From NCBI GenBank assembly GCA_003542615.1, contig DPKG01000014.1, positions 8,826-72,825 on the forward strand: a stretch of DNA of 64,000 nucleotides. The letters run 5' to 3'. The translations under genes were made by a program, and so were the position numbers. Positions 7,995 through 15,891 of the stretch are shown here, piece by piece. The stretch is from Candidatus Shapirobacteria bacterium. Its GTDB lineage: Bacteria > Patescibacteriota > Microgenomatia > UBA12405. Below the pieces are notes generated by a model, which had not been told where the DNA came from, did not search any database, and saw only the letters and a program-made list of their open reading frames with translations. Within the stretch, counting starts at the first letter, position 1. Each line of letters begins with the position of its first letter.

Positions 7995-8078
7995 GGAGGG
8001 TTGGCCGAGTGGTTTATGGCGCACGCTTCGAAAGCGTGTGGGCGAAAGCCCGCAGAGGTTCAAATCCTCTACCCTCCG
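7995..8078 (+). tRNA. tRNA-Ser (anticodon CGA)
   Basis: The acceptor GGAGGGT (7995-8001) pairs with ACCCTCC (8071-8077), and the discriminator is G at 8078 as in serine tRNAs. The anticodon stem CACGC/GCGTG encloses TTCGAAA, giving CGA. A long variable arm (GGGCGAAAGCCC) confirms the class. CCA is not encoded (CT follows). An ORF begins only 5 nt downstream. Confidence 0.96.
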
Positions 8079-8083
8079 CTAAA

Positions 8084-8755
8084 ATGATAAATCTAAAAGA
8101 TAAACTTTCCCACATCATTACTTCAAGGCCAGATGTAATTCAGTTTGCCAAAGACAGGAAGTATGAAGAGGCATGGATTATTAAATTAAGTGACAAAAAG
8201 CCAACTGAAGTAGACATTGAAAGATATTTAAAAAAAGACAAGTTTGAAACGATAATTGTTGAATATATTTGGAATTCCCAAGACGATAATAATCGGTTTG
8301 TTTTGACTTTGTTTCTTGACAAAAAATGTAAACTTCAGGACCCAAAGAAATTTATCGAGATATCGTTAGATCTTTTCTATACTTATTCTAATTTCGAGGA
8401 TTTTTTGAACATTATTGATAATCAGATTATTGGATCGGAATATTTACTGTTAAATCAAACTGACTCGATAAATTTAGGTGTTTTTAATTATTGGCTGTCG
8501 GTAGGACCAGTTGATCTATGGAGTAAAAAAGAAATATATGACTTTGAAAAAATTAAATCAAAAATAAAAACACGACCGGAAATTGAAAGAACAGATCTAA
8601 ACTATCAAGGATTGTTGTTTAGGTTTAACGTAAGTGGAATTCTTGATGGTCCTTATTATGGAATTAAAACCCCGTGTTGTAACAAAATTGGAAATGATTG
8701 GGTGATAGACTTTGATAAAGTTGAATATTGGACTAAATTGATGTTAGGGATATAA
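8084..8755 (+). CDS. Orphan protein abutting tRNA-Ser(CGA)
   Basis: The 223-aa product starts MINLKDKLSH and is soluble, with no signal peptide. Its tail contains KTPCCNKIGNDWVID, a CC pair near a final strand. I do not recognise a family. The ATG lies 5 nt after the tRNA discriminator, so it has no room for its own promoter or Shine-Dalgarno. It would be expressed from tRNA read-through. Its TAA at 8753-8755 is inside the second copy of the 38-bp repeat. The frame extends upstream through the tRNA but those codons are tRNA sequence. Confidence 0.6.
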   Translation: MINLKDKLSHIITSRPDVIQFAKDRKYEEAWIIKLSDKKPTEVDIERYLKKDKFETIIVEYIWNSQDDNNRFVLTLFLDKKCKLQDPKKFIEISLDLFYTYSNFEDFLNIIDNQIIGSEYLLLNQTDSINLGVFNYWLSVGPVDLWSKKEIYDFEKIKSKIKTRPEIERTDLNYQGLLFRFNVSGILDGPYYGIKTPCCNKIGNDWVIDFDKVEYWTKLMLGI

Positions 8756-8788
8756 GGATAGAAAAGTTCCAAACTCATCTACTCCGCA
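8751..8788 (+). repeat. 38-bp tRNA-like repeat, copy B
   Basis: It starts TATAAGGATAGAAA, includes the stop codon of the preceding ORF and ends CTACTCCGCA. Identity is 30/38 with the copies at 4746-4783 and 15828-15865. The 3' half resembles the 3' end of the tRNA-Ser at 7995-8078: GTTC, AAA, TCTA and CTCCGC occur in the same order. Confidence 0.6.
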
Positions 8789-8818
8789 ATAATTTATAAA
8801 ATAAATATAAAAGTATAT

Positions 8819-10102
8819 ATGCAGAAGAAAAAGGGTAATTTCATTATTATGGTATTGGTAATTTTAACTTTGAGTTTGTATTTATTGTCGAAAGCTGATT
8901 TGAAAATATTGTGGAGATATCCCTGGTTGAGCGTAAGTCAGATGATGTCTTTGGTGGGAGTGGTGTTGCTGTCTTTTACTTTTGTATTGGGGAGTAGGTC
9001 GAAGTTTTTGGAAAATTGGTTTGGAGGTTTGGATGAGGTAAATAAAAAACACCAGAGACTTGGTAAAATTTCATATTTTTTATTGTTACTTCATCCATTA
9101 TTGCTGGCAGTAAACGTATTACCAAATGTTAAGGCGGCAACTAATTTTTTATATTTATCCCAAAATAACGTATATAACTTTGGAGTATTGGCTTTATATT
9201 TGATGACAGCAGTGTTGTTTTTGACATTGGTGACAAATTTGCCTTATCACATCTGGATAGTGAGTCATGATTTTATGGGTTTGGTGCTACTTTTGGGAAT
9301 TTTTCATGTGTTTTTGGTTGAAAGTGATGTGTCTCATTATTTACCTTTAAGGGGGTGGATACTTTTTATGTTGGGAACGGGGTTTTATTTTTATATTTAT
9401 AAAGTATTTTTATATAAATGGTTGGGGCCAAAACATGAATATTTGGTTAAAAGAGTAAAAAAAATCGGGGATATTTTGGAGATATATTTGGAGGCAAAAT
9501 CAAAACCGATAGCTTTTTTCCCCGGTCAATTTGTCTATTTGAGTTTTGATGATCCGGAATTAAGAGAGGCGCATCCTTTTACTTTTTCTTCGTCGCCTGA
9601 TAATAAAATCGTGCGTTTTTCCGTGAAAATATTGGGTGATTATACTTCGAAATTGAAAAAATTGGTGCCGGGAACAAAAGCAGTAATTTGGGGAGCGCAT
9701 GGAAGGATGTATCAGGGGTTTTATGCAAATAAGGAGGTGGTGTGTATTGCCGGAGGAATAGGGATTACACCATTTTTGAGTTTGTTGGAATACGAAATAA
9801 ACCATCCAAAAAAGAGAAAGATTGATTTGTTTTATAGTGTAAAATCAAAAAACGAGGCGGTATATGACCGGGAATTAGAGGAATGGGAAAATAGATTGGA
9901 GAGATTTATTTATCATCCAAATTTTGGTGATTCAAAACCAAGATTAACTATGGCAAAAATTAAAAAGACTATCGGATCGGTAGAAAATAAACGGTTTTAC
10001 CTGTGCGGTCCGACATCAATGATGAAGAGTATGATAAAACAATTAAAAAATATTGGGGTAAAGAATAATTCGATAATATTTGAGGATTTCAATTTTAAAT
10101 AA
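8819..10102 (+). CDS. Ferric reductase-like transmembrane flavocytochrome
   Basis: About seven hydrophobic helices occupy residues 8-205. Histidines suited to bis-heme b ligation occur in KKHQRLGK, LLHPLLL, SHDFMG and FHVFL. A ferredoxin-reductase-type module follows: HPFTFSS binds FAD, GGIGITPFLSL the NAD(P)H, and YLCGPTSMM the nicotinamide side. Such proteins move electrons from cytosolic NAD(P)H across the membrane to iron, oxygen or a partner protein. At 427 aa the length is normal. The ATG is 7 nt after TATAAA (8806-8811). The stop ends just before the clpB operator. Confidence 0.82.
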   Translation: MQKKKGNFIIMVLVILTLSLYLLSKADLKILWRYPWLSVSQMMSLVGVVLLSFTFVLGSRSKFLENWFGGLDEVNKKHQRLGKISYFLLLLHPLLLAVNVLPNVKAATNFLYLSQNNVYNFGVLALYLMTAVLFLTLVTNLPYHIWIVSHDFMGLVLLLGIFHVFLVESDVSHYLPLRGWILFMLGTGFYFYIYKVFLYKWLGPKHEYLVKRVKKIGDILEIYLEAKSKPIAFFPGQFVYLSFDDPELREAHPFTFSSSPDNKIVRFSVKILGDYTSKLKKLVPGTKAVIWGAHGRMYQGFYANKEVVCIAGGIGITPFLSLLEYEINHPKKRKIDLFYSVKSKNEAVYDRELEEWENRLERFIYHPNFGDSKPRLTMAKIKKTIGSVENKRFYLCGPTSMMKSMIKQLKNIGVKNNSIIFEDFNFK

Positions 10103-10129
10103 TTAGCAGTAGTTGACATAGACTGCTAA
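10103..10129 (+). promoter_or_regulatory. CIRCE-like inverted repeat (HrcA-type operator) before clpB
   Basis: TTAGCAGTA, nine bases, GACTGCTAA: the outer eight bases of each arm are perfectly complementary. The 9-9-9 geometry and TTAGCA/TGCTAA ends match CIRCE (TTAGCACTC-N9-GAGTGCTAA), the operator of the heat-shock repressor HrcA. The -35 hexamer TTGACA lies in the central nine bases, so a bound repressor would block RNA polymerase. Confidence 0.7.
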
Positions 10130-10141
10130 TAATACTAAAAT
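10113..10141 (+). promoter_or_regulatory. clpB promoter
   Basis: TTGACA (10113-10118), 17-bp spacer, TAAAAT (10136-10141): a near-consensus housekeeping promoter. Its predicted start point, about 7 nt later, coincides with the ATG at 10149. Confidence 0.7.
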
Positions 10142-10148
10142 AATGAGT

Positions 10149-12743
10149 ATGCAGCAACCTCAGTTTACCCAACTGGCCAGTGAAACTATTCAGAGGGCAA
10201 TAGATTTGGCCAGCAAAAACAAAAATCCAAGTACGGAGGAAATTCATCTATTGAAGGCTTTGGCGGATATAGACGGAGTTTCCCGGGAAATTATTAAAAA
10301 AATCAGTGATAGCGTAGAAAATGTGGAAAAAGATTTGGAAGCAAGAATAGACCAATTACCGATAGTCGAGGGCAGTAACGAAAGCGTGTCGATATCGGTC
10401 CAATTGCAGAGGATTATGCAAAAAGTAGTGGAAGAAAGTCAGAAGTTGGGTGATTCGTATATTTCGCAGGAAATGCTGTTGTGGAGTCTGGCAGAAAACG
10501 GAAGTGATGAAATAAAAAATATTTTAAAACAAAATAAATTGGAGAGTTCCATTATTAAAAAAGAAATATTAGAATTAAGAGGAGGTAAAAAAGTGGATTC
10601 GGAAAGTAAAGAAAATACCTATAAATCGCTGGATAAATATACAACCGACCTGACAGCGTTGGCTGAGATGGGTAAATTGGATCCGGTAATTGGCAGGGAA
10701 GAGGAAATCAGAAGGGTAATGCAGGTATTGTCGAGAAGAACGAAAAATAATCCGGTTTTGGTGGGAGATCCGGGGGTAGGAAAAACAGCAATTGCGGAAG
10801 GATTGGCCAACAGAATAATGAGCGGAGATGTACCGGAATCATTAAAGAATAAAAAACTATTATCTTTGGAAATATCGTCACTTTTGGCAGGAGCCAAATT
10901 TAGGGGAGAGTTTGAAGAAAGGTTAAAGACAGTGATTGATGAAGTAGTAAAGGCGGAAGGTAAGGTAATTTTGTTTATTGATGAACTGCATACTATTGTG
11001 GGAGCCGGCGGAGCGGAAGGATCGGTGGATGCCAGCAATATGCTTAAACCCGGGTTGGCCAGAGGAACACTGAGAGTGATTGGAGCAACAACTATGGGTG
11101 AATACCGAAAATATGTGGAAAAAGATCCGGCTTTGGAAAGAAGATTTCAACCAATAATGGTAGATGAGCCAAGTGTAGATAGCACAATTTCAATATTGAG
11201 AGGCTTGAAGGAAAAATATGAGGTACATCATGGGATAAAAATTACTGATACGGCATTGGTGGCAGCGGCAAAATTATCGAATAGATATATAAGAGATCGG
11301 TATTTACCCGATAAAGCCATCGATTTGGTCGATGAAGCGGCTTCGGGATTACGGATACAGATGGAATCCAGTCCTTCCGAAATTGATATTTTGGAAAGAA
11401 AAACCAGACAATTGGAAATAGAGGAAAAGGCTTTGAAGAAAGAAGGGACTGCGGCAACTAAAGACAGATTGAAGGAAGTTGAGGCAGAACTAGCTTTTCA
11501 AAAGGAAAAATTGAAAGGAGAAAAAAGTAAGTGGCAAAAACAAAAAAAGTTGTTAAATAATGTTCAGGAATTTAGAAGTGAGGTAGACAAACTAAAACTG
11601 GAGTTAGAAAAGGTGGAAAGAGAGGTAAAACTGGATAGGGCGGCGGAAATAAAATACGGAAAGTTACCGGAAGTGATGAAAAAACTGGAAGAGGCGGAAA
11701 AAGTGTGGAATGAAATCCCTGAGGATGAAAAATTGGTCAGACAGGAGGTAGGCGAAAGCGATATCGCGGCGGTGGTGTCAAAATGGACAGGGATACCGGT
11801 CAATAGATTGCTAAAAGCTGAGACAGCAAAATTAAAAACCTTGGAGGAATTTATCGGCAGAAGAGTTATCGGACAGGATGAAGTAGTTAGGGCAGTAGCA
11901 AACGCGATTAGAAGGTCAAGACTGCATTTGAGTGAAACTGGCAGACCAGTAGCGGTATTTATGTTTTTGGGACCGACAGGTGTGGGTAAAACTGAAACGG
12001 CTAAGGCCTTGGCGGAACAGCTTTTTAGTGATGAAAAGGCGATGATAAGAATTGATATGTCGGAATATACGGAAGCCCATACTGTGGCCAGATTGATAGG
12101 ATCGCCCCCGGGATATGTTGGTTATGATGAAGGAGGGCAATTGACCGAATCGGTAAGAAGAAAACCATATTCGGTGATTCTTTTGGATGAAATTGAAAAA
12201 GCTCATCCGCAAATATTTGGGGTGTTTTTACAGGTATTTGATGAAGGAAGATTGACCGATGGTAAGGGCAGAACGGTGGATTTTACCAATACGGTAATAA
12301 TTATGACTTCGAATATCGGCGCAGAAATTATCCAATTATATGCGGGTGATAAGAAAAAAGAATCCAAAAAAATGGAAACGGAAGTATTTGATTTGGTCAG
12401 ATCAACCTTTAAGCCGGAGTTTTTGAACAGAATTGATCAAATAATTTTGTTTGAATCATTAAGTAAGGAGCAGTTGGAAAAAATTGTGGATAATCAGCTT
12501 CAAAGAGTGATTGAAAGATTAAAGGAACAAGAAGTTATTTTGACAGTAACGGAAAAAGCGAAGAAGTATTTGGCGGAAAAAGGTTTTGATCCAATTTTTG
12601 GAGCCAGACCATTGCAAAGATTGATACAGAGTGAAGTATTAGATAAAATCGCGATGTTGTTGTTGGATAAAGAAGAGACTGAGGAGGCAGCAATTATTGT
12701 GGATTTACGGGGAAATGAGTTGGTGGCGAGTTTGATGAACTAG
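10149..12743 (+). CDS. clpB: ClpB/Hsp100 disaggregase
   Basis: ClpB is a hexameric ATPase that, with DnaK, extracts proteins from aggregates in the cytoplasm. The order is complete: N-terminal double Clp-N domain (about 1-145), first AAA+ module with GDPGVGKT (residues 206-213) and IDELHTI, a long coiled-coil middle domain (about 395-530), and a second AAA+ module with GPTGVGKT and the C-terminal D2 domain. About 864 aa is the usual size. ATG 10149 is chosen over ATG 10143. The -10 box ends at 10141, so the earlier codon would lie upstream of the likely transcription start. A CIRCE-like operator overlaps the -35 box. Confidence 0.95.
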   Translation: MQQPQFTQLASETIQRAIDLASKNKNPSTEEIHLLKALADIDGVSREIIKKISDSVENVEKDLEARIDQLPIVEGSNESVSISVQLQRIMQKVVEESQKLGDSYISQEMLLWSLAENGSDEIKNILKQNKLESSIIKKEILELRGGKKVDSESKENTYKSLDKYTTDLTALAEMGKLDPVIGREEEIRRVMQVLSRRTKNNPVLVGDPGVGKTAIAEGLANRIMSGDVPESLKNKKLLSLEISSLLAGAKFRGEFEERLKTVIDEVVKAEGKVILFIDELHTIVGAGGAEGSVDASNMLKPGLARGTLRVIGATTMGEYRKYVEKDPALERRFQPIMVDEPSVDSTISILRGLKEKYEVHHGIKITDTALVAAAKLSNRYIRDRYLPDKAIDLVDEAASGLRIQMESSPSEIDILERKTRQLEIEEKALKKEGTAATKDRLKEVEAELAFQKEKLKGEKSKWQKQKKLLNNVQEFRSEVDKLKLELEKVEREVKLDRAAEIKYGKLPEVMKKLEEAEKVWNEIPEDEKLVRQEVGESDIAAVVSKWTGIPVNRLLKAETAKLKTLEEFIGRRVIGQDEVVRAVANAIRRSRLHLSETGRPVAVFMFLGPTGVGKTETAKALAEQLFSDEKAMIRIDMSEYTEAHTVARLIGSPPGYVGYDEGGQLTESVRRKPYSVILLDEIEKAHPQIFGVFLQVFDEGRLTDGKGRTVDFTNTVIIMTSNIGAEIIQLYAGDKKKESKKMETEVFDLVRSTFKPEFLNRIDQIILFESLSKEQLEKIVDNQLQRVIERLKEQEVILTVTEKAKKYLAEKGFDPIFGARPLQRLIQSEVLDKIAMLLLDKEETEEAAIIVDLRGNELVASLMN

Positions 12744-12794
12744 GGTTTTGTAGGGAACTTATGTTGATATTTTAAGGTAAAATAGAGCAATCCT

Positions 12795-12866
12795 GTGCCC
12801 GTAGTTAAATGGATAGAATTCTCCCCTCCGAAGGGAGTGATGTGGGTTCAAGTCCCACCGGGCATA
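12795..12866 (+). tRNA. tRNA-Arg (anticodon CCG)
   Basis: The acceptor GTGCCCG (12795-12801) pairs with CGGGCAT (12859-12865), with one G-T end pair; the discriminator is A. The anticodon stem CTCCC/GGGAG encloses CTCCGAA, giving CCG. The T-arm GTGGG-TTCAAGT-CCCAC is perfect. CCA is not encoded. Confidence 0.94.
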
Positions 12867-12904
12867 CTTTTTTCAGTTTTGTTTTAAAATTTAAAATAAA
12901 AATT

Positions 12905-13921
12905 ATGGGAAGTAATAAAAGTGCAGCAATAAATACAGGAGAAGATTTTAAAAAAGTAAAGGATTTGAGAGGACGGGAGAAAAATATTATTGACGATATT
13001 TACAGGGAAACAGGATTTGAGATTGGTGAATTGATATGGAGTTCGGATTATTTTGGATCCGGGGTAGTTGGGGCTGTGACTTATAGGGGAAAATATAAGA
13101 ATAAAAAAGCAGTACTAAAAATCCAAGGAGCAAAGCCGGCAATATCGGAGGTGGAGATGATTGAAAGTTTCGAAAAACAGAATAAAAGCAAATTAATTAG
13201 GACACCGAAAATATTTTGGCGAAAAAAGTGGAATGACAAAAGTCAATATGAGGCCATAATTATGGAGGAAATATGGGGGAACAAAATTGTAGAGGAAGGA
13301 AAGATAAGCGGAAAAGAAAATATAAAAGAATTTTTTGATATTTATCGTGAGTATAGGGATAAATGTATAAGAAAACCGTGGTTGGGAAAAGAGAAAAACA
13401 AAGAAAAGATTGGAGAGATGATAGAAAAAGCTTGGCAGTTAAGTTTGAAGATAAAACCGGAATCCCCTTTTCGTAGAGGTAGTAATAAAGAATTGGCATC
13501 TACAGCGGCAAGTTTGCTGGAAAAAACTTGGGGAGAGACAGAAAAAGAATTTGTGCACGGTCATTTGTCGGTGAATGATATAAAAAAGCAAGGAAGTGAG
13601 GTAATTATTTTTTCGAATTTGTTTTGGAAGTGGAAATATCCTTTTTATGATGCGGTATTTGGCTATCATTGGCAAATTTATTCTCTACATAAAATTGCAG
13701 GGATTGGTCCGGAATTAATTGAAGAACAAAGAAATTTGTGGCTGGAAGAAATTTATAAGTTGGGAGATAGAAAATTAATCGGTGCGGCCTTGCTGGAAAG
13801 AGCAATAGCCGGTTTATTGCTGGATAGTTTTGCCTATATTGACAGTAATAATCCGGTGGCAGGATATTTGGTGGAGGCGACTAGAGCTGAAGTTAAAAGA
13901 TTGATTAAAGAATTAGAGTAA
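12905..13921 (+). CDS. APH/protein-kinase-fold protein, probably without catalytic Asp
   Basis: A 338-aa soluble protein. The N-lobe has a glycine-rich GSGVVGAVTYRG and the lysine strand AVLKIQG. IIMEEIWG fits the hinge, and FVHGHLSVNDI aligns with the APH catalytic loop HGDxxxxN, except that Asp is replaced by His. The DFG-equivalent region reads IIFSNLFWKW, also without Asp. This suggests a pseudokinase or a nucleotide-binding scaffold. The ATG at 12905 follows TAAAAT (12892-12897) by 7 nt; the longer frame upstream is tRNA sequence. The substrate or partner is unknown. Confidence 0.55.
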   Translation: MGSNKSAAINTGEDFKKVKDLRGREKNIIDDIYRETGFEIGELIWSSDYFGSGVVGAVTYRGKYKNKKAVLKIQGAKPAISEVEMIESFEKQNKSKLIRTPKIFWRKKWNDKSQYEAIIMEEIWGNKIVEEGKISGKENIKEFFDIYREYRDKCIRKPWLGKEKNKEKIGEMIEKAWQLSLKIKPESPFRRGSNKELASTAASLLEKTWGETEKEFVHGHLSVNDIKKQGSEVIIFSNLFWKWKYPFYDAVFGYHWQIYSLHKIAGIGPELIEEQRNLWLEEIYKLGDRKLIGAALLERAIAGLLLDSFAYIDSNNPVAGYLVEATRAEVKRLIKELE

Positions 13922-13928
13922 AAAATTG

Positions 13929-14522
13929 TTATTCTGTGGGAGCAAACTGTTTTAGCATTTCCTGATAATTTGGTGTTTCTTGGGAAAGATCAATAAAATT
14001 GATACCGGAAGGCGGCAGGAAATCGGAGTCTGAAACAGTGACCGGAGTACAGTTGTAATTATATTTCTGCTCAAAATCAAGCTTGGGGGTATCGGTATCG
14101 GGTGATGATTGATCATCTTCTACATCCGGACTTTCTTGAGATTGAGTCTTGGCAAGACTCATTTTAAAACCAGTATCGGGAACCTGGTCGTTCCAGGTAT
14201 AGACTAATTCGCCGTCACTGACAGAGCGGAATACCATGGATTCTTCCGAGGTTTTAGAGTTTACAGTTTGGGAGAATTTTTGGCCGTCGATTAACATTTC
14301 ACCTGAAGTACTATTCCCCTGTTCATCGGTATAACTCCAGGTACATTTTTGGGCTGATCCGAGACCCATAAGGTCTTTGAGAGATCGGGCAACTGATTCT
14401 GATTGGGAGGGAGTTTGGTTTTGACTGGTGGTATCAGAATTATCGGGTTGAGCGGTCGGATTTAGGCTACAGGCAGATAAAAGTAAGGTGGCAGAAAGAA
14501 GGGTGAGGATTTGTTTTTTCAT
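13929..14522 (-). CDS. Lipoprotein, function unknown
   Basis: A short hydrophobic signal ends in LLSAC (Cys18), a lipobox for lipid anchoring on the outer face of the membrane. A Ser/Thr/Gln/Pro-rich linker follows. The folded part contains CTWSYTDEQGN, WNDQVPDTGF and NYNCTPVTV, including two cysteines that could pair. The domain type (W-S-Y then later C-T-P) is common in small secreted proteins of this group, but no function is known. It converges with the kinase-like gene 7 nt away. Confidence 0.7.
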   Translation of the reverse strand: MKKQILTLLSATLLLSACSLNPTAQPDNSDTTSQNQTPSQSESVARSLKDLMGLGSAQKCTWSYTDEQGNSTSGEMLIDGQKFSQTVNSKTSEESMVFRSVSDGELVYTWNDQVPDTGFKMSLAKTQSQESPDVEDDQSSPDTDTPKLDFEQKYNYNCTPVTVSDSDFLPPSGINFIDLSQETPNYQEMLKQFAPTE

Positions 14523-14610
14523 TGAGTGAGTAAGATTTATAACTATAATAGTTTAACATTTTTGGAAAACCAATAAAAAGAGAGCGGATTTTAAAGGTAT
14601 AATATGTAAG

Positions 14611-15093
14611 ATGACAAGAGGAACAAAAATTAGTGAAGAATTATATTACGACGAGAGATCGGCGGGAGGTTTGGTGTTTCGTAGAGACGAAGGTAAGATT
14701 AAATGGATGGTGATTCAAACTATGAGCCGAAAGAATCCTAAAAAAACTTTTTTTAAATTCCCAAAAGGTCACCTGAAAGAAAGAGAATTTTTAAAACAGG
14801 CGGCGCTAAGAGAAGTGGAAGAAGAGGCAAAAATAAAGGCAAGAATTATGGCTAAATTGGGATCGTGGAATTATGTGATGTGGGACAAATTGACCAAGAA
14901 AAAAACGATTAAGAAAGTAACGTTTTTTTTGATGGAATATAGGGAGGAAAGTAACTTGAAATATTTTGATCAAGAGAGAGTGGTGGGAAGAGGGTGGTTT
15001 GATTTTGAAGAAGCCTTGGGAAAACTGGCTTATGACTCGGAAAAGATACTTTTGAAAAAGGCTAAAAATAAACTAGAATCGATGGTAAAATAA
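14611..15093 (+). CDS. Nudix hydrolase
   Basis: The Nudix box reads GHLKEREFLKQAALREVEEE, giving G-x5-E-x7-REVEEE with the metal-binding glutamates intact; the usual final Gly is replaced (AKI). Upstream, SAGGLVFRRDEGKIKWMVIQ is the typical first strand pair. These 160-aa enzymes hydrolyse nucleoside diphosphate derivatives such as Ap4A-like or damaged nucleotides; the substrate is not readable. ATG 14611 lies 7 nt after TATAAT (14598-14603), a leaderless arrangement. Confidence 0.87.
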   Translation: MTRGTKISEELYYDERSAGGLVFRRDEGKIKWMVIQTMSRKNPKKTFFKFPKGHLKEREFLKQAALREVEEEAKIKARIMAKLGSWNYVMWDKLTKKKTIKKVTFFLMEYREESNLKYFDQERVVGRGWFDFEEALGKLAYDSEKILLKKAKNKLESMVK

Positions 15094-15101
15094 GACACTT
15101 A

Positions 15102-15188
15102 GGAGGGGTCGGATAGTGGTTCATTCCACACGCTTGGAAAGCGTGCGCTGTAAAAAGCTCGCGGGTTCGAATCCCGCCCCCTCCGCCA
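15102..15188 (+). tRNA. tRNA-Ser (anticodon GGA), CCA encoded
   Basis: The acceptor GGAGGGG (15102-15108) pairs with CCCCTCC (15178-15184); discriminator G at 15185, then CCA at 15186-15188. The anticodon stem CACGC/GCGTG encloses TTGGAAA, giving GGA. The variable arm is long. It is the only one of the four tRNAs here with an encoded CCA, and the final A is also the A of the next ORF's ATG. Confidence 0.96.
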
Positions 15189-15826
15189 TGCCAAATAAAG
15201 ATGTCTGGGAAATTACAAGTGCAATAATTCTTTCCTTTGGTGGCTCCAGCGTAATCTTGATTGGGTTAAGCACTTGGTTGGGTAAAGTGTGGGCAAACAG
15301 ATTACTCGAAAAAGACAGGCTCAAATACAATTCTGAACTTGAAACAACAAAGGCAAAATATGAAAAACAGTTGGAAACATACAAACTCCAGCTTGAGAAA
15401 TCCAAATCTTTGTTCTTTAGGTATTCTGAACATCAGTTCACCCTCTATAACGAATTATGGAGGCTTCTTTATAAGTTGAAGTTATTAGTAAATGAATTGT
15501 GGGACCAGGCAAATTTTAAAAATTTAAGAGCATTTGCTCTTCACTTTGAAAAGACTATCGACTCTGTTGAAAAGCACAGCTTACTAATTGAGGATAAACA
15601 TCACGATAAGTTAAATGCAATTTTTAACACTCTCAACAAATTTAAAGTCAATAAAGAAACTATTGTTAAACTAAAAGATATAAAGGAAGAGGATATCAAG
15701 CCAGACCACAATTCAGACACTATTCCTCGTTATGTTGCACAAAATAATGAATCAAAAAAACAGTTTGAAGCTCTACTTAAAATACTCGAGAGAGATTTTA
15801 AGAAGCAAATTCGAGTGACTGGGTAG
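15188..15826 (+). CDS. Orphan membrane-anchored coiled-coil protein abutting tRNA-Ser(GGA)
   Basis: The 212-aa product has one N-terminal transmembrane segment (about residues 10-32). A strongly charged coiled coil follows (about 38-75, with repeats of K-Y-x-x-x-L-E-T), then a helical soluble domain. I do not recognise a family; membrane-anchored coiled coils of this kind are common among accessory and defence genes. Its ATG overlaps the last base of the tRNA CCA, so expression must come from tRNA read-through. The 38-bp repeat follows its stop after 1 nt. Confidence 0.6.
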   Translation: MPNKDVWEITSAIILSFGGSSVILIGLSTWLGKVWANRLLEKDRLKYNSELETTKAKYEKQLETYKLQLEKSKSLFFRYSEHQFTLYNELWRLLYKLKLLVNELWDQANFKNLRAFALHFEKTIDSVEKHSLLIEDKHHDKLNAIFNTLNKFKVNKETIVKLKDIKEEDIKPDHNSDTIPRYVAQNNESKKQFEALLKILERDFKKQIRVTG

Positions 15827-15827
15827 T

Positions 15828-15865
15828 TATAAGGGTAGAAAGGATCCAGACCCACCTACCCCGCC
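15828..15865 (+). repeat. 38-bp tRNA-like repeat, copy C
   Basis: It starts TATAAGGGTAGAAA and ends CTACCCCGCC; 31/38 identical to copy A and 30/38 to copy B. Its last 24 bases match the 3' end of the tRNA-Ser at 15102-15188 at 16 positions without gaps. It lies immediately after the ORF that abuts that tRNA. Confidence 0.6.
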
Positions 15866-15891
15866 CGTGTAGTAACAATATATAATCAGAT

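Noticed and set aside
12809..12904. N-terminal extension of the kinase-like gene
   Set aside because: The extra codons are tRNA-Arg sequence; the promoter position supports ATG 12905.
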